A stretch of 64,000 nt of DNA from Vibrio hepatarius (GCF_001274785.1 NZ_LHPI01000020.1:1-64000), one strand, 5' to 3'. Positions 42,714 to 53,322 are shown, counted from the first letter of the stretch. Numbers and translations are program-made. Notes: generated by a model from the letters alone, not told the origin.

Positions 42714-43199
42714 TCAAAACTTTAACTTTTCATACAGTACTTTTAGTGCGGTTTCGACAGCCTGATAACGCACTTGTTCTCGGTCACCGTCAAACTTTAA
42801 CGTCTCGATCTTCAACCAAGCATTTTTGTCTGCCCAAGCCAAACAGACCGTGCCAACAGGCTTGTCTACGCTGCCACCACCCGGCCCTGCAATGCCACTG
42901 ATCGACACGCCAATATTTGCTCGCGAATGCGCCAACGCGCCCAGTACCATCTCCTCAACGGTTTGTTCGCTTACTGCGCCATATTGTTGCAAGGTGCTTT
43001 CTCTTACACCAAGCATCTCCATTTTGGCTTCGTTGCTGTAGGTAACAAAGGCGCGGTCAAACCAAGCAGAACTTCCCGCAATATCTGTCACTGCCGAGGC
43101 GACGCCCCCACCAGTACAAGACTCTGCGGTTGTGAGTACCAATCCGTGTTGATGAAGTAATTCCCCCAACTGCTGAGACAAATTTTGTAGTGATTCCAC
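42714..43199 (-). CDS. pncC: nicotinamide-nucleotide amidase (CinA C-terminal type)
   Basis: A 161-residue PncC that removes the amide of NMN in the pyridine nucleotide cycle. It has the family core TTAESCTGGGVASAVTDIAGSS (catalytic Ser-containing loop) and the GISGIAGPGGGSVDKPVGTV motif. The start is GTG at 43199, and the ORF runs away from mutS, with the two starts only 83 bp apart, so the promoters overlap. This recA-pncC-mutS order is common in Vibrio. Confidence 0.93.
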   Translation of the reverse strand: MESLQNLSQQLGELLHQHGLVLTTAESCTGGGVASAVTDIAGSSAWFDRAFVTYSNEAKMEMLGVRESTLQQYGAVSEQTVEEMVLGALAHSRANIGVSISGIAGPGGGSVDKPVGTVCLAWADKNAWLKIETLKFDGDREQVRYQAVETALKVLYEKLKF

Positions 43200-43282
43200 G
43201 CCAAACTCCTTATTGCATCTTTTCGCTTAATAGCTATTCACGTATCCTAAGCCGCAATAGAAATAAACGAAAGAAGTTACCC

Positions 43283-45847
43283 GTGAAAGCTGAACAAAAA
43301 CATACACCCATGATGCAACAGTATCTGAAGCTTAAGGCCGAAAATCCGGACATTTTGCTGTTCTACCGGATGGGTGATTTCTATGAACTTTTCTATGATG
43401 ACGCAAAACGCGCGTCTCAGTTACTTGATATTTCCTTAACCAAGCGTGGCGCATCGGCAGGTGAACCGATCCCGATGGCAGGTGTCCCTTTCCACGCGGT
43501 AGAAGGTTACTTAGCGAAGTTGGTGCAGCTTGGAGAATCGGTCGCGATTTGTGAGCAGATTGGCGATCCCGCCACCAGCAAAGGTCCGGTTGAACGTAAG
43601 GTAGTACGAATTGTTACCCCAGGTACGGTGACCGACGAAGCGCTGCTGTCTGAACGCCTGGATAACTTGATCGCCTCAATCTACTACCACGACGGTAAAT
43701 TTGGTTATGCGACGTTGGATGTGACCTCGGGACGCTTCCAGTTAATGGAACCTGAAACAGAAGAAGCGATGGCAGCGGAATTACAGCGTACCGCGCCACG
43801 CGAACTGTTGTTCCCTGAAGATTTTGAACCCGTACATCTAATGGCGTCACGCAATGGAAACCGCCGCCGCCCGGTATGGGAATTCGAACTGGATACCGCT
43901 AAACAACAGCTTAACCAGCAATTTGGCACTCGAGATTTAGTCGGCTTTGGTGTTGAACACGCCAATCTTGGCTTATGTGCTGCGGGTTGTTTGATTCAAT
44001 ACGTTAAAGATACCCAACGCACCGCACTGCCACATATCCGCTCGCTAACCTTTGACCGTCAAGACCACTCGGTGATCCTCGACGCGGCAACCCGCCGCAA
44101 CCTCGAAATCACGCAAAACTTGGCGGGCGGCACCGACAATACTCTAGCGGAAGTGCTCGACCATACCGCAACGCCAATGGGCAGCCGTATGCTCAAACGC
44201 TGGCTACATCAACCGATGCGCGATATCGACACTCTTAACCAGCGCTTGGACGCGATCAGCGATATCAAAGAGCTGGCGGTTTTCGCCGACTTGTATCCGG
44301 TACTCAAACAGATTGGTGATATCGAACGTATCCTCGCTCGTTTGGCTCTACGCAGCGCAAGGCCACGTGATATGGCACGTCTGCGCAATGCGATGCAGCA
44401 ACTGCCAGAACTGGCGGAAGTGATGAATTCGCTCTCTCATCCTTACCTGAAAAAGCTGGCGCAATACGCGGCGCCTATGGATGAAATGTGTGAGCTGCTA
44501 GAGCGTGCAATCAAAGAAAACCCGCCGGTAGTAATTCGCGATGGTGGCGTGATCGCCGAAGGTTACAACGAAGAATTAGATGAGTGGCGTAAGCTGGCGG
44601 ATGGCGCGACCGAATACCTCGACAAACTCGAACTAGAAGAGCGCGAGCGCCACGGCATTGATACGCTCAAGGTTGGTTACAACAACGTTCATGGCTTCTT
44701 TATTCAGGTCAGCCGTGGACAGAGCCATCTCGTACCACCTCATTATGTGCGTCGCCAGACGTTGAAAAACGCCGAGCGTTACATCATTCCTGAACTAAAA
44801 GAGCATGAAGACAAGGTGCTCAACTCTAAGTCAAAAGCACTGGCGTTAGAAAAGCGTCTGTGGGAAGAGCTGTTTGACTTGATGCTACCGCACCTAGAAC
44901 AGATGCAGAATCTGGCGTCTGCGGTGTCACAAATCGACGTACTACAAAACCTCGCCGAGCGCGCCGACAGTCTTGACTACTGCCGCCCAGTGCTAACCAA
45001 AGACGCGGGTATCCATATTCAAGCGGGTCGTCACCCAGTGGTTGAACAAGTATTGGATGACCCGTTTATTGCCAACCCAATCGAGCTGAACCCACAGCGC
45101 AAGATGCTGATCATTACGGGTCCGAACATGGGTGGTAAATCAACCTATATGCGCCAAACCGCGTTGATTGCGTTGATGGCTCATATCGGCTCCTACGTAC
45201 CCGCCGAGTCAGCGCAAATTGGTTCCATTGACCGCATCTTTACTCGCATTGGCGCGTCGGACGACCTTGCCTCAGGACGTTCGACCTTCATGGTAGAAAT
45301 GACCGAAACCGCCAATATCCTCCACAATGCGACCGCGAACAGTTTAGTGTTAATGGATGAGATTGGTCGTGGTACTAGTACTTATGACGGTCTCTCTCTT
45401 GCTTGGGCTAGCGCGGAATGGTTGGCAAAAGAACTAGGCTCGATGACGCTGTTCGCCACCCACTACTTCGAGTTAACTGAACTGCCAAGTCTGCTGCCAA
45501 ACTTAGCTAACGTGCATCTTGATGCGGTGGAACACGGCGACAGCATCGCCTTTATGCACGCAGTGCAAGAAGGTGCGGCAAGCAAATCCTATGGTCTGGC
45601 GGTGGCTGGATTAGCGGGCGTCCCTAAGAGCGTCATCAAGAACGCACGCGCAAAATTGAATCAGCTCGAGCAGCTCAGCGTCGCCAAAGAGCCAACATCA
45701 GCTGGCTCTGGCGTGGATATTGCCAATCAGTTGAGCTTAATCCCAGAGCCAAGCGAAGTTGAAGAAGCGTTGGCGAATATCGACCCAGACGACCTTACAC
45801 CTCGCCAAGCTCTGGAAGAGTTGTATCGATTGAAGAGACTGCTTTAA
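43283..45847 (+). CDS. mutS: DNA mismatch repair protein MutS
   Basis: An 854-residue mismatch-recognition ATPase. The N-terminal mismatch-binding motif LLFYRMGDFYELF (Phe-x-Glu) is intact, and the ATPase has ITGPNMGGKSTYMRQTALI (Walker A) and SLVLMDEIGRGTSTYDG (Walker B). I chose the GTG at 43283, as the reading VKAEQKHTPMMQQY matches Vibrio MutS N-termini; an upstream ATG would add 31 poor-looking residues and overlap pncC. The gene downstream is lptG, not rpoS, which is unusual for Vibrio from memory. Confidence 0.97.
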   Translation: MKAEQKHTPMMQQYLKLKAENPDILLFYRMGDFYELFYDDAKRASQLLDISLTKRGASAGEPIPMAGVPFHAVEGYLAKLVQLGESVAICEQIGDPATSKGPVERKVVRIVTPGTVTDEALLSERLDNLIASIYYHDGKFGYATLDVTSGRFQLMEPETEEAMAAELQRTAPRELLFPEDFEPVHLMASRNGNRRRPVWEFELDTAKQQLNQQFGTRDLVGFGVEHANLGLCAAGCLIQYVKDTQRTALPHIRSLTFDRQDHSVILDAATRRNLEITQNLAGGTDNTLAEVLDHTATPMGSRMLKRWLHQPMRDIDTLNQRLDAISDIKELAVFADLYPVLKQIGDIERILARLALRSARPRDMARLRNAMQQLPELAEVMNSLSHPYLKKLAQYAAPMDEMCELLERAIKENPPVVIRDGGVIAEGYNEELDEWRKLADGATEYLDKLELEERERHGIDTLKVGYNNVHGFFIQVSRGQSHLVPPHYVRRQTLKNAERYIIPELKEHEDKVLNSKSKALALEKRLWEELFDLMLPHLEQMQNLASAVSQIDVLQNLAERADSLDYCRPVLTKDAGIHIQAGRHPVVEQVLDDPFIANPIELNPQRKMLIITGPNMGGKSTYMRQTALIALMAHIGSYVPAESAQIGSIDRIFTRIGASDDLASGRSTFMVEMTETANILHNATANSLVLMDEIGRGTSTYDGLSLAWASAEWLAKELGSMTLFATHYFELTELPSLLPNLANVHLDAVEHGDSIAFMHAVQEGAASKSYGLAVAGLAGVPKSVIKNARAKLNQLEQLSVAKEPTSAGSGVDIANQLSLIPEPSEVEEALANIDPDDLTPRQALEELYRLKRLL

Positions 45848-45858
45848 ACACAAAAAAA

Positions 45859-45885
45859 ACGGCTGCCATCAGGCAGCCGTTTTTA
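45859..45885. terminator. bidirectional terminator between mutS and lptG
   Basis: ACGGCTGCC pairs with GGCAGCCGT around ATCA, with an A-run before and a T-run after, serving both convergent genes. Confidence 0.9.
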
Positions 45886-45905
45886 TTTCTATCTATGCTA
45901 AGTAG

Positions 45906-46976
45906 TTACAGCTTTCTACGTAGCAGCATTAGCGCCAAGCCAAGGAACACCAAGCTCGGCATCAAAGCACCAAACACAGGTGGAATGCCGTATACCAAAG
46001 TCAATGGACCAAAGAACTCACTCGAAATGTAGAAAGTAAAGCCGGCAACCACACCAGACAACACTCGCGCGCCCATACTAACACTACGTAATGGACCAAA
46101 GACGAAAGAGAGCGCCAACAGCATCATGACACCGATCGAGAATGGCTGGGTAACTTTGCGCCAGAATGCCAACTCATAACGAGAGACGTCTTGCTCTGAC
46201 TCTTTCAGATACGTCACGTAATCATACAGACCACTTAGCGGCAGCTCTTCCGGTTTCACCGTTACCACAGCAAGCTTGTCAGGTGCTAGAGAGGTGTGCC
46301 ACTCCATTTCATCAACATCACGTTTGATGATCTGTGTTTCATCCCCCATATCGGTGATCTGCACGTCGTTCATCATCCAGTTGTTGTCTTTTTGGTAGTT
46401 CACCTCTTTAGCAAATACCACCGATTGCAGCTTTTTATTCTCGTCAAACTGCCACATGTTCAGGCCGTACAACTTGTTGTCATCGACTTTGCCGATAAAG
46501 ATAAAGTCATTGGCGTCACGGGCCCATACCCCGGCTCGCACCGACGCAATATTACCGCCAGATAAGGCAAACGCTCGCAAGTCGCGCGCCATTTTTTGCG
46601 CTTCAGGCGCGCCCCATTGACCAAGCGCCATGACGATCAGCATCAAAGGAACCGCGGTTTTCAGCACCGACATGCCGATGTCTAGCTTCGAGAAACCCGC
46701 CGCTTGCATCACCACCAATTCAGAACTCGACGCCAGCATGCCCAAACCGATCAATGCACCGAGCAGTGCCGCCATCGGGAAGAACATTTCGATATCACGT
46801 GGAATACTCAGCAACACAAAGTACAACGCGTGCAGCAAATCATAAGCGCCCTTACCGACTTTGCGTAGCTGTTCAACGTATTTGATGATCCCTGAAAGGC
46901 CGATGAACGTTGCCAAAACCAGCGCTGTGGTAGAGATAATCGTTCTACCGATATAAAGGTCTAAGATTTTAAACAC
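45906..46976 (-). CDS. lptG: LPS export permease LptG
   Basis: A 356-residue inner-membrane permease of the LptB2FGC complex, which pulls LPS from the membrane toward LptA. Three hydrophobic helices lie at each end with a periplasmic beta-jellyroll between (about 130-260). The coupling-loop part PRDIEMFFPMAALLGALIGLG and the C-terminal GPLTLVYGIPPVFGALMPS are typical. The start is a GTG at 46976, 3 bp after the lptF stop, so the two are co-translated. Confidence 0.94.
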   Translation of the reverse strand: MFKILDLYIGRTIISTTALVLATFIGLSGIIKYVEQLRKVGKGAYDLLHALYFVLLSIPRDIEMFFPMAALLGALIGLGMLASSSELVVMQAAGFSKLDIGMSVLKTAVPLMLIVMALGQWGAPEAQKMARDLRAFALSGGNIASVRAGVWARDANDFIFIGKVDDNKLYGLNMWQFDENKKLQSVVFAKEVNYQKDNNWMMNDVQITDMGDETQIIKRDVDEMEWHTSLAPDKLAVVTVKPEELPLSGLYDYVTYLKESEQDVSRYELAFWRKVTQPFSIGVMMLLALSFVFGPLRSVSMGARVLSGVVAGFTFYISSEFFGPLTLVYGIPPVFGALMPSLVFLGLALMLLRRKL

Positions 46977-46979
46977 AGC

Positions 46980-48080
46980 TTACGCGAGCCTCTTTTTACG
47001 GAATTTTTCTTTGAGTTTTCTGGCGGACACGCTATCCATCAAGTTGGCAAGAATCGCCACAATCAGCAGCAGCGCGTTGATCGGCCACATACCAATCGAT
47101 GCAGGAATGTCTTCGTTTTCAATCGCGGATTTCGTCGCACTGATCGCCAAGAAGTAAGCCAAGTAAATCAGGATTGCGGGGCCCATTTTCGCAAAACGGC
47201 CCTGACGCGGATTCACTGCCGAGAGCGGAATCACCAACATCGTCAGCAGAGGGATACAAACAAACAGCGACATACGCCAATGCAGTTCTGCCTGCGCTTC
47301 TGGATCCCCATTGCCAATCAAGTCTAATGTTGGATACGCTTCCCAATCACGACCTTTTTGCTTCACTTCACGCTGGCCAATCACGCCTTCGTATTCGTCA
47401 AACTTGGTGATCATATACTCTACGCGCGTCGGCACACCTTCGTAGCGTGTACCGTCTTGCATTACGATCAACTGTCGTCCATCGGCAAGCTCTTTCACTT
47501 CACCTGATGAAGAAAACATCACACTTGGCAAAATGGAGTCTTTTGGTCTCATTTGTGCAACAAAGACGTTATCCAACGAGTTTCCTTTAATATCGTCAAT
47601 AAAAACGATAGAAGACCCATCTGGCGTGCCTTGAAACTGGCCTTTTTTCAACAAATCTACGCTGTTTTCCGCTTCGACTTGTTCCAGTAATTGTTCCACT
47701 TTGTCTTGTGACCAAGGCGATAACCAAAGTGCGTTAAACGCGGCAATACCCGAGGTCAAAATCGCTAGGTATAACGCGGCTTGTACCAAGAATTTGTTAC
47801 CAATACCGGTAGCATTCATGACGACAATTTCACTTTCAGCGTATAAACGGCCAAAAGTAATCAAGATCCCGATGTACAAGCTCAAAGGTAACATTAATAG
47901 TCCCATTGCAGGCATATTCAAACCTACGATGGAAAAAATCAGTCCCGCAGGAATATCCCCGCCTGAAGCATCAGCGAGCACACTGATAAACTTCTGACTC
48001 ACAAATACCAAAAAAAGCACGAAAAATATCGCTAACTGGCTCTTGAGTGTCTCGCGGATCAAATATCTAACAATAATCAC
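46980..48080 (-). CDS. lptF: LPS export permease LptF
   Basis: A 366-residue partner of LptG with the same fold: three N-terminal and three C-terminal helices around a periplasmic domain. It begins IIVRYLIRETLKSQLAIFFVL and has the LLMLPLSLYIGILITFGRLYAESE coupling region. The start is GTG at 48080. It is divergent from pepA with a 191-bp shared promoter region. Confidence 0.94.
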   Translation of the reverse strand: MIIVRYLIRETLKSQLAIFFVLFLVFVSQKFISVLADASGGDIPAGLIFSIVGLNMPAMGLLMLPLSLYIGILITFGRLYAESEIVVMNATGIGNKFLVQAALYLAILTSGIAAFNALWLSPWSQDKVEQLLEQVEAENSVDLLKKGQFQGTPDGSSIVFIDDIKGNSLDNVFVAQMRPKDSILPSVMFSSSGEVKELADGRQLIVMQDGTRYEGVPTRVEYMITKFDEYEGVIGQREVKQKGRDWEAYPTLDLIGNGDPEAQAELHWRMSLFVCIPLLTMLVIPLSAVNPRQGRFAKMGPAILIYLAYFLAISATKSAIENEDIPASIGMWPINALLLIVAILANLMDSVSARKLKEKFRKKRLA

Positions 48081-48271
48081 GCTGAAATTACCTATACAAA
48101 ACTTGTTTTTTTAATTGAATCACTATAATTTCCCGTTGAACGTTTTATTTTTAAATTTTTTGGCTAACTGTTAACGCGTTTATTTAAAGTCAGTTCCGGT
48201 AACGGACTCAACAAGTAAGACGCCATTATCTAACATTTAGTTCTATTTGTCTTTAGGATGTAGGAGTACGC

Positions 48272-49780
48272 ATGGAGTTCAGTGTAAAGAGTGGTAGCCC
48301 AGAGAAACAACGTAGCGCATGTATCGTTGTCGGTGTGTTTGAACCACGTCGTCTTTCTCCGGTTGCTGAACAGCTAGATAAAATCAGCGATGGCTATATC
48401 AGCTCACTACTTCGCCGTGGTGATCTGGAAGGAAAACCGGGGCAGATGCTACTGCTTCATCAAGTACCAGGTGTTCTATCTGAGCGCGTTTTACTCGTAG
48501 GTTGTGGTAAAGAGCGTGAACTGGGTGAACGTCAGTACAAAGAGATCATTCAAAAAACCATCAACACGCTTAACGAAACAGGTTCAATGGAAGCGGTATG
48601 TTTCCTAACTGAATTGCACGTTAAAGGCCGCGATACATACTGGAAAGTACGCCAAGCGGTTGAAGCAACAAAAGATGGCTTGTACACCTTTGACCAGTTC
48701 AAAACAGTTAAACCTGAAACTCGCCGCCCACTACGTAAGCTAGTATTCAACGTACCAACGCGTCGTGAACTGAGCTTGGGCGAGAAAGCGATCACTCATG
48801 GTCTAGCAGTCGCGTCAGGTGTAAGAGCGTCGAAAGACCTAGGCAACATGCCACCAAACGTTGCAAATCCTGCATACCTTGCATCTCAAGCTCGTCGCCT
48901 AGCTGACGACTACGAAACCGTAACGACGAAGATCATCGGTGAGCAAGAGATGGAAAAACTGGGTATGACGTCATACCTAGCAGTAGGTCGTGGCTCTAAG
49001 AACGAATCTATGATGTCAATCATGGAGTACAAGGGCAACCCAGATTCAGACGCAAAACCAATCGTGCTGGTTGGTAAAGGTCTGACTTTCGATTCAGGCG
49101 GTATTTCACTTAAGCCAGGCGAAGGCATGGACGAAATGAAGTACGACATGTGTGGTGCGGCTTCAGTATTCGGTACGATGAAAGCGCTGGCAAAACTGAA
49201 TCTGCCTATCAACGTTATCGGCGTATTGGCTGGCTGTGAAAACATGCCGGGCAGCAACGCGTACCGCCCTGGCGACATCCTAACTACGATGTCTGGTCAA
49301 ACGGTTGAAGTATTAAATACCGACGCAGAAGGTCGCCTTGTACTGTGTGACGCCCTTACTTACGTAGAGCGTTTCGAGCCAGAGTGCGTAATCGACGTTG
49401 CAACACTAACTGGCGCGTGTGTTATCGCACTGGGTCACCACATCAGCGGCGTTGTATCAAACCACAACCCACTGTCTCATGAGCTAATCAACGCTTCTGA
49501 GCAAGCAAGTGACCGCGCATGGCGTCTACCGATGGCAGATGAATACCATGAGCAGCTAAAGAGCCCGTTTGCTGACATGGCAAACATCGGCGGCCGTCCT
49601 GGCGGCACTATCACTGCTGGGTGTTTCTTGTCGAAGTTCGCGAAGAAATACAACTGGGCACACATTGATATCGCAGGTACTGCGTGGAAGTCTGGTGCAG
49701 CGAAAGGCTCTACTGGCCGTCCGGTCTCAATGCTAGTCCAATTCTTATTGAACCGCAGCGGCCATGAGACTGAGGAATAA
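48272..49780 (+). CDS. pepA: leucyl aminopeptidase PepA
   Basis: A 502-residue M17 aminopeptidase (two-zinc) that removes N-terminal residues; in E. coli PepA also binds DNA in Xer recombination and carAB control. The signature NTDAEGRLVLCDALTY holds metal ligands, and GKGLTFDSGGISLKPG and RPGGTITAGCFLSKF are present. The DNA-binding N-terminal domain is kept (length 502 as in E. coli 503). It is followed by a terminator and holC. Confidence 0.97.
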   Translation: MEFSVKSGSPEKQRSACIVVGVFEPRRLSPVAEQLDKISDGYISSLLRRGDLEGKPGQMLLLHQVPGVLSERVLLVGCGKERELGERQYKEIIQKTINTLNETGSMEAVCFLTELHVKGRDTYWKVRQAVEATKDGLYTFDQFKTVKPETRRPLRKLVFNVPTRRELSLGEKAITHGLAVASGVRASKDLGNMPPNVANPAYLASQARRLADDYETVTTKIIGEQEMEKLGMTSYLAVGRGSKNESMMSIMEYKGNPDSDAKPIVLVGKGLTFDSGGISLKPGEGMDEMKYDMCGAASVFGTMKALAKLNLPINVIGVLAGCENMPGSNAYRPGDILTTMSGQTVEVLNTDAEGRLVLCDALTYVERFEPECVIDVATLTGACVIALGHHISGVVSNHNPLSHELINASEQASDRAWRLPMADEYHEQLKSPFADMANIGGRPGGTITAGCFLSKFAKKYNWAHIDIAGTAWKSGAAKGSTGRPVSMLVQFLLNRSGHETEE

Positions 49781-49792
49781 TATTCCAACAAC

Positions 49793-49818
49793 AAAAAAGG
49801 GCCGCAAGGCCCTTTTTT
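49793..49818 (+). terminator. terminator after pepA
   Basis: AAAAAAGGGCC pairs with GGCCCTTTTTT around GCAA. It lies between pepA and holC, so holC is read by read-through or from its own promoter. Confidence 0.88.
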
Positions 49819-49841
49819 CATATCTTGGGTGAGAGAACCGT

Positions 49842-50291
49842 ATGCCAAATGCCACTTTTTACATCGTCAACGCCGAGACGCCTCAAGCACAAAGCGAAGG
49901 CTTTCTCGCGTATGTGGTGTTTCTGGCTCAGCATTTTGCGAAGCAAGGCGCTAAGGTATACATCAACGGCGACAACCAAGCACAGGCAGAACAGTTAGCC
50001 GAGCTGTTTTGGCAAGTCGAACCGGAACAATTTATCGCCCATAACCTTGTTGGTGAAGGTCCCAGATACGCCACCAATATTGAAATCGGTCATCAAGGGG
50101 TTAAGCCCTCTTGGAACCGTCAATTGGTAATTAATTTGGCTGAAAATGAGACAACCTTTGCGAACAAGTTTGCCGAAGTGGTAGACTTCGTCCCTTGCGA
50201 ACAAAAAGCTAAGCAGCTCGCAAGAGAAAGATATAAAATCTATCGTCAGGCTGGCTATCAGCTACAAACGATAGAGATTGCACACAACTAA
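49842..50291 (+). CDS. holC: DNA polymerase III chi subunit
   Basis: A 149-residue chi subunit that, with psi, links the clamp loader to single-strand binding protein. The N-terminus MPNATFYIVN and the central GEGPRYATNIEIGHQG fit the family, as does the ERYKIYRQAGYQLQTIEI end. The position between pepA and valS is conserved in gammaproteobacteria. Confidence 0.95.
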   Translation: MPNATFYIVNAETPQAQSEGFLAYVVFLAQHFAKQGAKVYINGDNQAQAEQLAELFWQVEPEQFIAHNLVGEGPRYATNIEIGHQGVKPSWNRQLVINLAENETTFANKFAEVVDFVPCEQKAKQLARERYKIYRQAGYQLQTIEIAHN

Positions 50292-50454
50292 CGGTCAATC
50301 CTTATAGTTAAGGCGATCTTGGCTAAGATCCCTCACTTATAAAGATTGACTTAGAAATTAACCAGAAACTAGACAAGATTTCCTCTAAATAATTGAGCTT
50401 AGGCTTTGCGAAAGCAGTTAACGCCGCTATCAGCCCCAAGTATGACGAGGAAAA

Positions 50455-53322
50455 ATGAGCGCTATGGAAAAGACATACAACCCAACTTCAATTGAACAAG
50501 CGTTATACCAAGCTTGGGAAGAGAAAGGCTACTTCAAGCCACACGGTGACACGACTAAAGAATCATACAGCATCATGATCCCGCCACCGAACGTCACTGG
50601 TAGCCTACATATGGGCCACGCATTCCAAGACACCATCATGGATACACTGATCCGTGCTGAGCGTATGAAGGGTAAAAACACCCTTTGGCAAGTGGGTACT
50701 GACCACGCGGGTATCGCAACTCAGATGGTTGTTGAGCGTAAGATCGCGGCAGAAGAAGGCAAAACTAAGCACGATTACGGCCGTGATGCGTTCATCGACA
50801 AAATCTGGGAATGGAAAGGCGAGTCTGGTGGCACTATCACTAAGCAGCTACGTCGTCTTGGCGCATCGGTAGACTGGGATCGTGAACGTTTCACTATGGA
50901 CGACGGTCTGTCTAACGCGGTTCAAGAAGTGTTCGTGCGTCTGTACGAAGAAGATCTGATCTACCGTGGTAAGCGTCTGGTTAACTGGGATCCAAAACTG
51001 CACACAGCGATCTCAGACCTAGAAGTTGAGAACAAAGATAAAAAAGGCCACATGTGGCACTTCCGTTACCCACTAGCAGACGGCGTTAAAACAGCAGATG
51101 GTAAAGATTACATCGTTGTGGCAACGACTCGTCCAGAAACTATGCTAGGCGATACTGGTGTTGCGGTTAACCCAGAAGATCCTCGTTACAAAGATCTGAT
51201 TGGTAAAGAAATTCTACTTCCTATCGTTGACCGTCGTATCCCTATCGTGGGTGACGAACACGCAGATATGGAAAAAGGTACTGGCTGTGTGAAAATCACA
51301 CCTGCGCACGACTTCAACGACTACGAAGTCGGTAAGCGTCACCAGCTACCAATGATCAACATCCTAACGTTTGACGCGAACATTCGTGACGCCGCTGAAG
51401 TGTTTAACACCAACGGCGAAGCAAGTGACGCTTACTCAACTGAGATTCCAGCTAAATACCAAGGCATGGAGCGTTTTGCTGCGCGTAAAGCGATCGTGGC
51501 AGAATTTGAAGAACTTGGCCTGCTGGACGAAATCAAAGACCACGACCTAACTGTTCCTTACGGTGACCGTGGTGGTGTGGTTATCGAACCTATGCTAACT
51601 GACCAATGGTATGTACGTACTGCACCTCTTGCAGAGACGGCAACCAAAGCAGTTGAAGACGGCGAAATCCAATTCGTACCTAAGCAATACGAAAACATGT
51701 ACTTCTCTTGGATGCGCGACATCCAAGACTGGTGTATCTCTCGTCAGCTTTGGTGGGGTCACCGCATCCCAGCATGGTACGACAACGACGGCAACGTCTA
51801 CGTAGGTCGCACTGAAGAAGAAGTTCGCGCTAACAACAACCTAGCGCCAGTTGTGGTTCTACGCCAAGACGACGACGTACTGGATACGTGGTTCTCTTCA
51901 GCGTTATGGACATTCGGCACTCAAGGTTGGCCAGAGAACACAGACGATCTGAAAACTTTCCACCCTTCAGACGTACTCGTCACTGGTTTCGACATCATCT
52001 TCTTCTGGGTTGCTCGTATGATCATGATGACGATGCACTTCTGTAAAGATGAAAACGGCAAGCCACAAGTACCATTTAAGACGGTTTACGTAACGGGTCT
52101 AATCCGTGACGAAAACGGCGACAAGATGTCTAAGTCAAAAGGTAACGTACTTGACCCAATCGACATGATTGATGGCATCGACCTAGAATCTCTGGTTGAG
52201 AAGCGCACCGGTAACATGATGCAGCCTCAACTTGCAGCGAAGATCGAAAAGAACACGCGTAAGACATTTGAAAACGGTATCGAACCATACGGTACTGACG
52301 CGCTACGTTTCACTCTGGCAGCAATGGCGTCTACTGGTCGCGATATCAACTGGGATATGAAGCGTCTGGAAGGTTACCGTAACTTCTGTAACAAGCTATG
52401 GAACGCAAGCCGTTACGTACTGATGAACACAGAAGAGCAAGATTGTGGCTTTGGCGCAGGTGAGATTGAATACTCACTGGCAGACAAGTGGATCGAATCT
52501 CAGTTTGAACTGGCAGCAAAAGAATTCAATGCTCACCTAGACAACTTCCGTCTGGATATGGCAGCGAACACAATTTACGAGTTCATCTGGAACCAATTCT
52601 GTGACTGGTACCTAGAGCTAACTAAACCTGTTCTTTGGAAAGGTAACGAAGCTCAGCAACGCGGCACGCGTCGTACGCTAATCACAGTACTTGAGAAGAC
52701 ACTTCGTCTAGCTCACCCAGTGATTCCATACATTACCGAAACCATCTGGCAAAGCATCAAGCCACTAGTTGATGGCGTTGAAGGCGACACAATTATGCTT
52801 CAAGCGCTTCCTCAGTTTGATGAAGCAAACTTCAACCAAGAAGCACTTGATGACATCGAATGGGTGAAAGCGTTCATTACTAGCATCCGTAACCTACGTG
52901 CTGAGTACGACATCAACCCAGGTAAGCCACTTGAAGTGATGCTGAAAGCAGCTAACGAGAAAGACGCGGCTCGTCTAGAAGCGAACAAGCAAGTACTGGT
53001 TTCTCTAGCGAAACTGGAGTCAGTACGCGTGCTGGCAGCAGGTGAAGAAACTCCAGCGTGTGCAACAGCACTGGTTGCGAAGTCTGAGCTGATGATCCCA
53101 ATGGCAGGTCTAATCGACAAAGACGCAGAGCTTGCTCGTTTGGATGGCGAAATCAAGAAAACTCACGGCGAAATCAAACGTATCGAAGGTAAGCTGGGTA
53201 ACGAAGGTTTCGTTGCAAAAGCACCGGAAGCGGTTGTTGCGAAAGAGCGTGAGAAGCTAGAAGGTTACAAAGAAACTCTGGCTAAGCTTGAAGAGCAAAA
53301 AACGACTATCGCAGCGCTGTAA
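50455..53322 (+). CDS. valS: valyl-tRNA synthetase
   Basis: A 955-residue class I synthetase. It has the HIGH motif as HMGH in PPPNVTGSLHMGHAFQ, the KMSKS motif in DKMSKSKGNVLDP, an editing (CP1) domain with TTRPETMLGDTGVAVNP, and a C-terminal coiled coil (about 890-955) that grips the tRNA. It charges tRNA-Val and clears Thr mischarging. The start at 50455 has GAGG 4 bases upstream; ATG three codons later is possible. It is followed by a terminator. Confidence 0.97.
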   Translation: MSAMEKTYNPTSIEQALYQAWEEKGYFKPHGDTTKESYSIMIPPPNVTGSLHMGHAFQDTIMDTLIRAERMKGKNTLWQVGTDHAGIATQMVVERKIAAEEGKTKHDYGRDAFIDKIWEWKGESGGTITKQLRRLGASVDWDRERFTMDDGLSNAVQEVFVRLYEEDLIYRGKRLVNWDPKLHTAISDLEVENKDKKGHMWHFRYPLADGVKTADGKDYIVVATTRPETMLGDTGVAVNPEDPRYKDLIGKEILLPIVDRRIPIVGDEHADMEKGTGCVKITPAHDFNDYEVGKRHQLPMINILTFDANIRDAAEVFNTNGEASDAYSTEIPAKYQGMERFAARKAIVAEFEELGLLDEIKDHDLTVPYGDRGGVVIEPMLTDQWYVRTAPLAETATKAVEDGEIQFVPKQYENMYFSWMRDIQDWCISRQLWWGHRIPAWYDNDGNVYVGRTEEEVRANNNLAPVVVLRQDDDVLDTWFSSALWTFGTQGWPENTDDLKTFHPSDVLVTGFDIIFFWVARMIMMTMHFCKDENGKPQVPFKTVYVTGLIRDENGDKMSKSKGNVLDPIDMIDGIDLESLVEKRTGNMMQPQLAAKIEKNTRKTFENGIEPYGTDALRFTLAAMASTGRDINWDMKRLEGYRNFCNKLWNASRYVLMNTEEQDCGFGAGEIEYSLADKWIESQFELAAKEFNAHLDNFRLDMAANTIYEFIWNQFCDWYLELTKPVLWKGNEAQQRGTRRTLITVLEKTLRLAHPVIPYITETIWQSIKPLVDGVEGDTIMLQALPQFDEANFNQEALDDIEWVKAFITSIRNLRAEYDINPGKPLEVMLKAANEKDAARLEANKQVLVSLAKLESVRVLAAGEETPACATALVAKSELMIPMAGLIDKDAELARLDGEIKKTHGEIKRIEGKLGNEGFVAKAPEAVVAKEREKLEGYKETLAKLEEQKTTIAAL

